Shown here: in pieces, positions 22,861 to 32,949 of the stretch
Layout: the number at the start of each line of letters is the position of its first letter
Numbering within the stretch: position 1 is the stretch's first letter
Assembly: GCA_026214975.1 (NCBI GenBank)
Contig: JAOBSW010000081.1
Location: forward strand, 1 to 64,000
Reading direction: 5' to 3'
DNA: 64,000 bases
Source of the DNA: Gentiana macrophylla
Lineage: Eukaryota; Streptophyta; Magnoliopsida; Gentianales; Gentianaceae
Notes under the pieces: generated by a model
What the model was told of the DNA's origin: nothing
The model's database searches: none
The model's input: the letters and a program-made list of their open reading frames with translations, nothing else
Program-made: the position numbers and the translations under genes

Positions 22861-23745
22861 GTCAATTGTCAAGAGATGATTTGCAAACTTTGGTAAGTTG
22901 GAAAAGTTTGAAGGTGTTAATTTTAGAAGATGGCAAAAGGAAGATGCATTTTCTCGCTAACAACATTGAATGTGGTGTATGTGTTGAGTACACCAATGCC
23001 TGAAGTGTTGGATGATGGACCTTGGAGGAGGCGAGGAGGAAGAACAAGTGGGAGAATGATGACTACATCTGTAGAGGTCACATTCTAAACGGTATGTCTG
23101 ATTCTCTGTTTGACATTTATCAAAATGTTGAGTCTGTGAAAAGAATCGTAGGATTCACTAGAGTCTAAATACATGAATGAAGATGCCTCTAGTAAAAGTT
23201 TTTGGTTGGTAATTTCATGAAATATAACATGGTAGATTCAAGGTCAGTAATGGAACAATATAGCAATTCATCGCATTTTGGGTCGCTTTGCACAACATAA
23301 AATGGAAATGGATGAGTCTATTTCAGTGTCAAGCATTATAGATAAGTTGCCACCATCATGGAAAGATTTTAAACACATGTTAAAGCACAAAAAGGAAGAA
23401 TTATCTCTAGTAGAACTTGGTAGTCACTTGCGTATAGAGGAATCTCTAAGGGCGCAAGAGGGCGGTAAAACCAAGGGTAAAGAGGTAATGGATTCGACCT
23501 CTATCAATATGATGGAAGCCGGTGAAGGGTTCGTATAAGAACAAAGGGAAAGATAAGAAAAATCTTCCAAAAACAATGGCAAAGATACCAACAAAAAACC
23601 GAAAGGTGCTTGTTGGAATTGTGGTAAACTGGACATTCGAGTTGATTGTCGAGTAAGGAAGAAAGGACCAAACAACAGTTCGGGGCAAGGGTCTAAGGAC
23701 CAAGATGCTCCTAAACATCAAGGTCAGAATGTTACTTGTGGATTT
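22861..23745 (+). pseudogene. copia gag (22-28 kb element)
   Basis: The N-terminal part shows KLEKFEGVNFRRWQKKMHF in a broken frame. 23278-23538 carries IIDKLPPSWKDFKHMLKHKK and LGSHLRIEESLRAQE, the UBN2-type Gag core. A knuckle CWNCGKLD..VDC near 23615 lacks the usual GH pair, so zinc binding is probably lost. The reading frame shifts at about 23200 and 23540. Confidence 0.85.
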
Positions 23746-23754
23746 AATTCGAGT

Positions 23755-25230
23755 GTGAATTATGTACCACTAATTTCTGAAGCATTTTATATGCAGGATG
23801 ATGATGTTGCTTGGTGGATTGACTCGGGTGCAACAAGACACGTTTGCAAGGATCGAAGCTGGTTTAAAAACTATGAACCTGTGATCGATGGATCCATGCT
23901 ATTTATGGGAAACGAGTCAAGGGCTGCCATAGTTGGAGTTGGAAGTGTTATTTTATCTTTTAGTTCTGGAAAATGTATTATTTTAAAACAAGTGTTGCAT
24001 GCTCCGTGTATACGGAAAAACTTGGTTTCTGGTAGTTTGTTATGTAAAGAAGGGTATAAACAAGTCTTTGAGTCGGATAAGTACATTTTAAGTAAATGTG
24101 GTGTATTTATTGGATTTGGTTATTTATGTAATGGTATGTTTATGTTAAATATTCAGCATGATGTTGTAAATAATGTTGCTGTTATTCATGATGTTAATAA
24201 TTACGTTTTGTGGCATGCTCGGTTGGGACATGTTCATTATAAGCGTATGTTGGTGATGTCTAAAAATGAGTTAATTCCTTCGTTTGACATGAATATGAAT
24301 AAATGTAATACTTGTATGTTAAACAAAATTGTTAGACAACCTTTTCAAAGTGTTGAGAGGTCGTCTTCCGTTTTGGAACTCATTCATAGTGATTTATGTG
24401 ATTTTTGTGCTACACCTTCTCTTGGTAATAAAAAATATGTAGTGACTTTTATGAAGCGATTGCACACGGTTTTGTTATGTGTTTTACTTCACTCTAAAGA
24501 TGAGGCAATCGATAAATTCAAAACCTATAAAAGTGAAGTTGAGTTGCAATTAACCTCTAAAATTAAAAAGCTGCGTACCGATCAAGGTGGTGAATACTTT
24601 GATCCAACCTTTTTCGGGTCATGTGGGATTATACATGAGATTTACGGCGCCTTACACGCCCGCAAGACAAAACGGTATAGCAGACAGAAAACCGTACTCT
24701 TAAAGAGATGGTTAATTCCATGCTATCTTACTCGAGTTTGAGTGAGGTTTTTGGGGAGAAGCCATGTTAACGGCTTGCTATTTTTTTGAATAGAATTCCT
24801 AATAAAAGGAATCCTATTACCCCATATGAACTTTGGTTCAAAAGGAAACCAAACTTGAATTATCTACGAGTTTGGGGCTGTAGGGCTGTTGTAAGGCTCA
24901 CTGTGCCTAAGATTAAAACCTTGGGTGAAAGAGGCATCGATTGTATCTTTATTGGATATGCTTTGCATTCCAAAGCATATAGGTTCTATGTTATAGAGCC
25001 TAATGATTCGATTCTTTGTTCATTACGTGATTGAATCAAGGGATGCCATCTTTGATGAACATCGGTTTACTTTTATACCGAGGCCAAAAGATATAACTCC
25101 TACTATTATTGGAGTAGAGAACAACAATGGTATTGATTCTCAAGTTGAGCCTTTCGAGCTTCGTAAAAGCAAAAGGGCTAGAAACCAAAGTCTTTTGGAC
25201 TGACTATCAAACTTATTTGGTTGAAGGAAT
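23755..25230 (+). pseudogene. copia protease and integrase (22-28 kb element)
   Basis: An open frame of 328 codons from 23755 starts with the protease: WWIDSGATRHVCKD has the catalytic D-S-G. It continues with VLHAPCIRKNLVSG. The pre-integrase segment follows (LWHARLGHVHYKRM, CNTCMLNK), then the integrase start (ELIHSDLCDF, and LRTDQGGEYF with the second acid). Frames break near 24650, where the PQQNG..ER region is mutated. 24786-25230 holds the integrase C-terminal region, NPITPYELWFKRKPNLNYLR and GCRAVVRL. Confidence 0.88.
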
Positions 25231-26230
25231 AAGAGATGAAGTAGGATTTCAATACTCATATTGTTATAATATTGATGAGGATCCTAAGGCGTTTAAGGAG
25301 GCTATGGAGTCTCGAGGCGTGTCATTTTGGAAAGAAGCCGTCAATGATGAGATGGATTCCATAATGGGAAACAACACGTGGATCCTTGCGGATCTTCGCG
25401 TGGTTGCAAACCTTTGGGTTGCAAGTGGATCTTTAAAAGAAAAATGAAAGTTGATGATGCGTCGGCGGGTATAAAGCCAGATTGGTAATTCAAGGCTTTA
25501 GACAGAAGGAAGGTATTGATTATTTTGATACCTATGCACCGGTTGCTAGAATCTCCACAATTAGATTGTTGATTGCCTTAGCTGCTATTAACAATCTTGT
25601 AATCCATCAAATGGATGTTAAAACAGCCTTCTTAAATGGAGATTTGGAAGAAGAAATATATATGAAACAACCGGAGGGGTTTGTTATGCCTGGAAATGAG
25701 CATAAGGTATGCAAACTTGTTAAATCACCATCACGGGCTTAAACAAGCACCTAAACAATGGCATCATAAATTTGATGAGGTTGTCTTGTCTAGTGGTTTT
25801 AAGCTTAATCAATCGAGACAAGTGTTTATATAGCAAATTTGATAATACGGTAATGGTGTGATAATTTGCTTGTATGTTGATGACATGTTAATCTTTGGAA
25901 CTAACCAAGAGCAAGTTGACCTTTGTAAGGCATTTTGTCATCAAGTTTCTCTATGAAAGACATGGGGAGGCGGATGTGATTCTTGGAATCAAGATCAAGA
26001 GGAGTGACAAAGGGATCTCTTTGACACAATCTCATTATATTGAGAAAGTGTTGAAGAAATTCAATTGTGAAAATTCTACTCCACCCAATACTCCCATGGA
26101 TCCTAATGAAAAACTCATGCCTAATACGGAAATCACGATATTACAACTTGAGTATTCTCGGGTGATAGGATGTTTGATGTATGCTATGACTAGCACACGT
26201 CCGGATATTGCTTATGCGGTTGAAAGCTAA
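25231..26230 (+). pseudogene. copia reverse transcriptase (22-28 kb element)
   Basis: RVT_2-type RT in several frames. 25285-25440 gives FKEAMESRGVSFWKEAVNDE and NNTWILADL. 25482-25742 gives GFRQKEGIDYFDTYAPVARI and HQMDVKTAFLNGDLEEEIYM. A YVDDMLIFG box encoded near 25873-25900 is present but frame-broken. 25895-26230 gives DVILGIKIKRSDKGISLTQ and GCLMYAMTSTRPDIAYAV, the connection to RNase H. Confidence 0.88.
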
Positions 26231-26812
26231 GCGAGTTCACGAGTAATCCGAGTAGTCATCATTGGCGTGCGGTAACTCGTGTACTAAGGTATCTTAAGTT
26301 AACCAAAGATTTTGGCTTGACTTATGTTGGACATCCTTCAGTGATAGAAGGGTATTCAGATGCTAGTTGGATATCCAATGTAGAGGATCATTCTTCTACA
26401 AGTGGTTGGGTGTTTTTGCTTGGAGGAGGTGCCATTTCTTGGGCTTCCAAAAAGCAAACATGTATTACTAGCTCGACTATGGAGTGAATTTGTTGCCTTA
26501 GTGACGGCGGAAAAGAGCGAGTGGCTTAGGAATTTGATATATGAAATTCCATTATGGCCAAAACCAATATCACCCATTTCTATCCATTGTGATAGTGCTT
26601 CTACCTTGTCTAAAGCTTATAGTCAAGTGTATAATGGTAAGTCGCGACACCTGGGCGTTAGACATAGCGCGGTACGTGAGTTGATTACTCATGGGGTGAT
26701 TTCGGTTGTATTTGTGAGATCTCAACATAATTTAGCCGATCACTTAACCAAAGGATTGGCTAAGGACTTGGTACAAAAGTCGGTAATCGGGATGGGTTTA
26801 CAACTCATATAA
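26231..26812 (+). pseudogene. copia RNase H (22-28 kb element)
   Basis: Typical copia RNase H. A GYSDASW segment with the first Asp near 26350, and the [11 protein letters not shown] segment near 26425, are in shifted frames. 26402-26812 then gives IHCDSASTLSKAYS, HLGVRHSAVRELI and HNLADHLTKGLAKD, ending at TAA. Frameshifts interrupt it. Confidence 0.85.
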
Positions 26813-27341
26813 GTCTTGATGATAGGATACCCAATTCCTTCTAATACAATGTTGAGGCGAGAATTCAATGAGGAAGGCCTATTGTCATAGATTTGAGCAC
26901 ATAATATTGTCCCGAAGGTATGTGCTATGACCTGCAAGATTAGGTTGAAGAGTTTCTTCTTAATGAATCTTTTGACAAAGTGCTATTGCAGGTGCATGAT
27001 CAATAAAAGATTCACCTATCTGAGTATGAAGTTTGGCCGCTTCAAAGAAGTTCTAGAGTTGGCTTTTTGTATACTCAAGAATGGATATGGACACAAGGCC
27101 TGTTTAATTAGTGTCATGTATAAACTTTTGGAGTTATTTTAATTCATGTGTATATTATCTTCATGTATTCAAAACGTGTAAAGGGGTTCAATGCTTAGAC
27201 ACACCCCAATACTCGAATATTTGAAATGTGTATTATTACTAGGTGATAATTCAATCTTCGTGATATTATCATTGATGCATGAGTTGTAATGTTTTGACTG
27301 TTTTCAGCTAAACCAAGGATTACACTTAAATGGGGGAGGAT
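26813..27341 (+). other. copia 3' untranslated region and polypurine tract
   Basis: Non-coding stretch after the pol stop, ending in AAATGGGGGAGGAT directly before the 3' LTR, a good polypurine tract for plus-strand priming. Confidence 0.75.
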
Positions 27342-28088
27342 TGTTGGTAATTTAAGTGTTACCATGTTCATTTATGTAATCGGGGTTTAGTACAAAGATG
27401 GGTGAACTCGGAATGCTATAATATGAGTTTGGAGGTGCGGAGTGCACACTCGTATAAGTATTTGCGAGTTTACGGATATAAATGATCAATTAATGTTCGG
27501 AAAACCACTTAAAGGACTAAAAATTCGATTTGGGAAAACAGAGAGGGACAGCGACGCTTTGTCACCTGGCGCCTCCCTTTGTCGAGTTTGATCAAGGCAA
27601 AATTATGATCAGAGAGTTTCACCGTTTTTCTGGATCATACAGGCGCCCGCCTGTGCTTCACAGGCGCCCGCCTGTGGCCTTTTTTCTGCGAATGGTTGTG
27701 TCCTTTTAATGGTTTTCAACTGATTTTCCATATAATAACTTTCCAAAAGTGTCTATATATAGAAGAACGGTTTTTACTAATATTTTTGATCATTTTAAGA
27801 GCATAGAAAAGTGAATTCAATTGCTTGATCATTTTGAGAGTCTATAACTTTCAAATAAAACTCCATTAGTATTCTTCTCTTTTGGTTGCCTAAAAGTGAA
27901 GGGAAGCGTAGTCTTATCTCACAGAAGTGTTTGTGTAACCCAAGGCATCTTATAAGGGTCAAATAACTTTTGTAGGAAAGTGTTCATCACGATTCTACGT
28001 CATATCAAGCATCCTATTTTCTGCGTTTTACGAGTTTTTCTGCGTGTTGGTTGACATTGTTGTTCCTTGAAATCCACATTAAATAACA
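27342..28088 (+). repeat. 3' LTR of copia (22-28 kb)
   Basis: 747-bp partner of 22081-22828. It has two intact copies of the GGCGCCCGCC palindrome (27640-27656 and 27659-27676), where the 5' LTR has one intact and one mutated. Confidence 0.95.
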
Positions 28089-28260
28089 AACACCAGGCCA
28101 AATTAGCTCGAGAGACTAAGGAGAACAAATAGATAAGGGATTACACCGCCAAACATCCCAATCTACACTAACTTTATCAATTCTACCATTTATCCACGCA
28201 TAGCTACGAATTCTAATAACTCTTTAAGAAAGCTACTATATGTTGCAGGTAAGGTATTTA
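28089..28260 (-). mobile_element. probable LINE 3' end, right piece
   Basis: Continuation of the minus-strand LINE-like 3' region from 22080 across the copia insertion. The minus strand reads through CTCTCGAGCTAATTTGGCC into the AT-rich tail. No RT domain remains. Confidence 0.35.
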
Positions 28261-28341
28261 ACACTTGGGTCAATCAACTGATCAAGTATCAATCCAATTC
28301 TAAATTTAAAATTTAAGTAAATTACCTTAATAAATTGATCT

Positions 28342-28342
<1 letters not shown>

Positions 28343-28390
<48 letters not shown>

Positions 28391-28457
28391 AATAAATTAA
28401 AATGAAATAATATTGCGATTTGATTTTGGAAATCGTAAAGGCAACCTATTGCGATTA

Positions 28458-28521
<64 letters not shown>

Positions 28522-28590
28522 AATAAATTAAAATGAAATAATATTGCGATTTGATTTTGGAAATCGTAAAGGCAACCTATTGCGATTAGA
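28343..28590. repeat. tandem duplication of an (AT)n plus 78-bp unit
   Basis: Two units, each an AT run (28343-28386; 28460-28517) followed by about 78 identical bases starting TTCAAAATAAATTAAAATG and ending GCGATTAGAAT. They lie directly upstream of the F-box gene promoter. Confidence 0.9.
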
Positions 28591-28616
28591 ATTAGGAGAA
28601 TTAGTTATTAGGTGAT

Positions 28617-28624
28617 TATATAAG
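28617..28624 (+). promoter_or_regulatory. TATA box of the F-box gene
   Basis: TATATAAG sits 86 bp before the ATG at 28710, with a CT/CAAGC-rich leader between. Position and context fit a plant core promoter. Confidence 0.55.
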
Positions 28625-28709
28625 TCCATTAGATCCCGGTTACCTCCAAGCTCAAGCTTTCTTCTACTGCGTCCTAACACCATACTGCAAAAACCAGTTT
28701 TTTACAGCT

Positions 28710-29953
28710 ATGGTGACAACCAACGACTACCCGTCGGACGAAGAAATTCCAACATCATCCAAAAAAGCAAAACATTGCTTCTCACTTGAACCATGCCGAA
28801 TTTCTAGCGTCCAATTTCCAGAGGAGCTGCTGTACGAAATATTTCTTAAGCTGCCTGTGAAGTCTCTGATCCGGTTTTGTTCCGTATCTAAAGGTATGCG
28901 TCGACTAATCGATAGCTCAATTTTTATTAAAAATCATAATATTCATCGATCTGTAATAAGTGAAAGAGCTAGATCCCTCTCTGTCGACTCGTATTCGGAT
29001 GATGATGAAGAGTATGCAGTCTTGCTCTACCAATACAGGCTCCGTCGTTTTTTTCCTTGAATTTTGACAATGATGATGACAATAATCTGAATCGTGGCAA
29101 GGCAATAGAGCTTAATTGTAATTTTGCTAAGGAAGGCATGAATCTAATGGGTTGGTGCTGCAATGGAATTTTTGCTTTAAGAATTCCGCTCCAGATCCAG
29201 TAAGCTATGTTTTTGGAACCCCTCTAATGGCACTTTTGAAAGGTTGATTGTTCCTCCTGTCTACCCTCTACGGCCATCTCGATGGGTTATGACAATGTTA
29301 ACGATGATTATAAGATAATCAGCTTTATACAAGTAAACGATGAACCAGGTCTGCAAGTTTACAGCTTCCGAAAAGATTCGTGGAGAAAATTATTCCATGG
29401 GGATGTTCCTTCGGGTTTGGGTATATATCCCCTTACAAAAGCAGTTTGTGTTAGTGGTGTTATGCATTGGTTGTGGACTAATGGTACCACATACGACAAA
29501 TCTATATTTATTGCTGCATTCGATCTTGCGACAGAAACCTTTACATCATTACCTCTACCCTTGGAAGCTAGACAACTCCAACCGTGTCATTTTACGGACT
29601 TCGGAGGTCGTTTATGCATAACTTTCTTTCCGCCAGGTTATCCGTTAAGAAATGATGGTCCACATACTATTTGGGTGATGGAAAAGTATGGAGTTGAAAG
29701 TTCTTGGTCTAAATTATACAATTTTAACCGCACACCAGACAACATCGCAACCTTTTATTTTCCAAACAGTAGAAGTCGGTTGCTTTGCAGCAGCTTTACA
29801 TGGTTGTCTTGGTGGGATCCTCAAGACGGCTCCTTTGAGAGAATTGAGATTCCAGGGCTATTGAATGACCAAGCCTTTTGCCCTGAGTTGTACTACTATA
29901 TGGCACACGTCTATGTCAGGAACCTCATTAGACTTGATCAGAGTCTTGTTTAG
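28710..29953 (+). pseudogene. F-box protein with FBA-type C-terminal domain, frameshifted
   Basis: A single-exon F-box gene of the plant F-box/kelch-like (CPR1/At3g-type) family, whose products act as substrate adaptors of SCF ubiquitin ligases. The F-box is at residues about 36-75: FPEELLYEIFLKLPVKSLIR then FCSVSKGMRRLI. After a D/E-rich loop the frame breaks at a T-run near 29047. GWCCNGIFAL and WNPSNGTFERLIVPP follow in different frames to about 29280. 29282-29953 is open: MGYDNVNDDYKI, RKDSWRKL, GVMHWLWTN, ITFFPPGYPL and LSWWDPQDGSFERIEI, the FBA/kelch-like repeats, ending at TAG. Total length, about 410 codons, fits the family. At least three indels separate the parts. It is either a young pseudogene or a real gene with sequence errors. 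Confidence 0.85.
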
Positions 29954-30322
29954 TGAGTCTCTATTGTCGCAATATGTACGTTACATTTTGAATCCTTTAT
30001 TCGGATGGTAAGTAGCATATCTTTAGTTCTTCTTCTTTAGTGTTTTAAATGTGGGGTTTGATTGATACTTGTCTCAAGTTTGGATTTTTATATTTTACAT
30101 GCCATGAATGGGGGGCTTATTTCATATCATTTTGTTTGGTTTGATGGGGTTCTGTTCTACTCCTGATTACAATATCCTTGACATTGGTTGGCTCCATGAC
30201 ATTCCCTGCTCATCTTCTTTTGATATAGCTTTGATTTCGCTTGAACCTCATCCTTGTTCAAGCTTGTGTTCGCTAATAATGTCATCTCTCCATTGACAAT
30301 TGATCAATGACATGTGTTCCTC
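29954..30322. other. 3' flank of the F-box gene
   Basis: T-rich non-coding sequence, probably the 3' UTR and flank. No further domain is seen. Confidence 0.4.
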
Positions 30323-30600
30323 TCATGAAAACAAATAAACTTGCTTCCTGAATCTTATTTTTAGTAGATCGAGAGTCCCAATTTGCTGCAATGGTTGGTT
30401 CAGCATATGATTGCTAAAATCGTAATTGAAAACGCCGTCGTGGCACCCAATAATATCTAGCACTGACTTGGAAAATTCTGCTTCCATATCCAACTCAATG
30501 ATCTCCCTTTCATCATAGGTATAATCGTAGATAATCAAGTACACACGTACTCAGGATTTTCAGAAATACACATGAAAAGTTCTTCTGGAATCGGTAGCAG
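30323..30600 (-). pseudogene. possible second F-box/FBA relic, minus strand
   Basis: The minus strand reads ELDMEAEFSKSVLDIIGCHD then GVFNYDFSNH. The IIGC.DGV.. pattern resembles the 'GSCNGLL' turn that starts FBA domains. IPEELFMCIS just upstream is F-box-like, but in another frame. The order matches an F-box protein with its middle deleted. It is short and uncertain. Confidence 0.3.
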
Positions 30601-30671
30601 CAAATATTTTTTGCTTGGAGTAGTTGTGGAACAGGGACGTCAATGCTTCAAACTTGTTGCCATAACAACAT

Positions 30672-31388
30672 TTGGGGTTTATTTGATTTTTAGTCCTATA
30701 ACTTTTCCCGTTTTTGTAAATAGTCCCGTTTTTGCTCCGGTGGCGATTTTAGTCCTTTAACTTTTAATTTCTTGCAAAAATAGTCCTTTTCTTTGATTAG
30801 GCGCCGGAGCTCCGGTGACAATCTTTGAGTTAGCGGCCATGTGGCATGACCATTTGAGTTAGCGGCATGGGCGGACGCAGGATCCCGGGTGAGGGCGATC
30901 TTTATAGGCGAGTGTAAATTTTTAAGGGGGCAAAAAAAATACACAACATACATAATAGTGCTTTTTCCGGATTTGCCCCCCTTATCCCAAGGTCCATGTG
31001 GCGGATTGGTGGCATGTGGGGCCCATCTTCGAGTTTGAAAATAAAAATGAAGCAAAGGGGACTCGAACCCGTGCCCCTTGCATAAAATTCAGCTCATTAC
31101 CACCATGCTATAAAGATCAATATGCAAATATTAGAGCTAAAAAATATATTAATTCTTTTGCGTAAGTGTGTGTGTATATATATATGTATGTATGTATCTC
31201 TCTCTATATATATATAATATAGATATATATATATGTATGTATGCATGTATGTACATATATATATATACACATATATTTATATACATACTTACATATACAC
31301 ACACATATGTATAAGCATGTACGTACAGATATACACACACATGCACTTATATATATATATATATATATATATATCATATAGTTAGTAT
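30672..31388 (-). mobile_element. SINE-like repeat with tRNA-type promoter boxes, left copy
   Basis: On the minus strand an A-box-like TAGCATGGTGG (31100-31110) and a perfect B box GGTTCGAGTCC (31059-31069) lie about 30 bases apart, as in a tRNA-derived SINE head. A body follows with CACCGGAGCTCCGGCG and ends at AAACCCCAA near 30672. The upstream side is (TA)n-rich. An inverted copy is at 40404-41107. This copy carries an extra block (about 30865-30998), so it is itself a composite. It encodes no protein. Confidence 0.6.
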
Positions 31389-31534
31389 ATATCAATATGG
31401 TAGTGAGATGAGGACTGAAGCTCCGCCGGATTAGTTCCGTCCACGTTCTCGATCATTCTCTGGCCGTTTTCTTTTTTTTTCTGTCTTAGTGATTTTTGTT
31501 CTTCTTTTGGTTTCATTTCTGTCTCGATTTTCTG

Positions 31535-32949
31535 ATGGATTTGGGGGAGAAATCCTATGCCCAAGCTGTTCGTCCTGCTCAACCTAGGGCACCTGAATTC
31601 ATGCCGCAAATTGCATCATATAAGGGGGAAATTGCCATTCGATTCTCCAAAGAACAAATTGAAAAGTGGCATCACCGTTTCAATCACGCCTAGTTGGAAA
31701 ATTTTCTCAAGGTAAGCCAAATCTAGATGCTATTAAGCGCTTTTTGGAAATATGCAATTATGTGGAACAATATTCGGTGGGGTTTTAGATTCCAAGCATA
31801 TCTTAATCAATTTCACAGGGAAAAGGATTTTATCCGCCTCTACTCAAGTCAATGGTTCAGTAACGATGAAGCCGATCACGGATCTTGAAGTGGACTCCAG
31901 ATTTCCATGTTGATATGGAATCATCAATTGTTCATTTGTGGATTACGCTACCAAAGTTTGCTGCTCATTTGATGAAGGTTGATGCTCACGAAAGGAATCA
32001 TCTCGATTTTGGGAAACTATTAAGGGTAGATGCATCTACAAACATCCATAAACGACCATCCACTGCTCGAATCCAGATTGAATTTGATCTGTTGAAGCCC
32101 TTCCCTCGTAGATTTTGGATTCAGCAGGGGGACTCGTCTGGTTTTTGGCAATTTGTTGAGCTGGAAAGTGAACTCCCACAATATTGTGTGTACTGCAGCC
32201 ATATTGGGCACATAGAGGCAGAGTGTTGGCAAAAGGCTCCACACAGGCCCCAGCACCATGATGAGCCAGTACATGCGACAGACCAGGGGCAGGGCATAAG
32301 AAGGAATCATAATGCAGGCCCCCCAGCCCAAGTTTGGAGACAAAAACAGCCAGGTACTAGTGACCCGGAGGTTCTTCAACAGCAGCATAACAGCAGGGAT
32401 AACATAGCTCAGAAGGATCTAATGCCACAGGGTTCAGGAAGTGCTATGCCACAGGGCTCAAGCAGTGATATGCCACACCAGGATATTATTTCAGAACAGG
32501 CTCCACAAACTATAGTATCTGAGCCTAGTGGATTAATTGTTGAAACTCAAAGGCAATTGCTGTTGCACCCTCACATTGAATATGTGCAACACTTGAATCC
32601 TTTATGCAGCCAGGAAGTTGTTGATGATGCCATTCTGCAAGACAAGGAAAAAGAAGCACATGATCAAGCCAATGTCTCTGATGATGATAGACCTGCGCAT
32701 AATATTTTGACTAAACAAGCTCAAATGGCTAGTCTCTTAGCTGCTCAAGAGGAATTGAACAAGAGATTTCAGAAGAAAGATAAAATGGTTCAGATTGCAG
32801 GGGATGAGTTGGGCAGTGATAACATAACTCTAATTGAAGATGATGGGTTTCAAATTGTACGCAGAAGAGGACGGAGAAAGAATTATGCCAACCAAAAGCC
32901 TACTGTGAGTACAAGATCTTCAGTTCTTAAATCCATACATCCCCCATGA
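31535..32949 (+). pseudogene. LINE ORF1 (DUF4283-type, zinc-knuckle protein)
   Basis: It starts MDLGEKSYAQAVRP and has IASYKGEIAIRFSKEQIEKW, typical of plant LINE ORF1 with a DUF4283 domain. A frame break lies at about 31690-31885. The rest (31885-32949) has LWITLPKFAAHLM, RIQIEFDLLKPFPRRFWIQ and a knuckle CVYCSHIGHIEAEC (CX2CX4HX4C). A long glutamine/histidine-rich region follows to the stop. ORF1 proteins bind the LINE RNA. The TGA overlaps the ATG of ORF2 in the four bases ATGA at 32946-32949. Confidence 0.85.

Larger units (their letters stand above)
22081..28088 (+). mobile_element. full-length Ty1/copia retrotransposon
   Basis: Complete element on the plus strand. LTRs at 22081-22828 and 27342-28088 begin TGTTGGTAAT and end AATAACA, with target duplication AACAC (22076-22080 and 28089-28093). 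The order gag, protease, integrase, RT, RNase H is copia-type. A purine-rich tract TGGGGGAGGA precedes the 3' LTR. The bases after the 5' LTR do not match the usual initiator-Met PBS. ORFs have several frameshifts. LTRs are about 96-97% alike by eye, with differences clustered near 22281-22325. Confidence 0.95.

Noticed and set aside
31149..31395. Minus-strand Tyr/Ile/Val-rich frames
   Set aside because: Translation of TA/TG microsatellite sequence.
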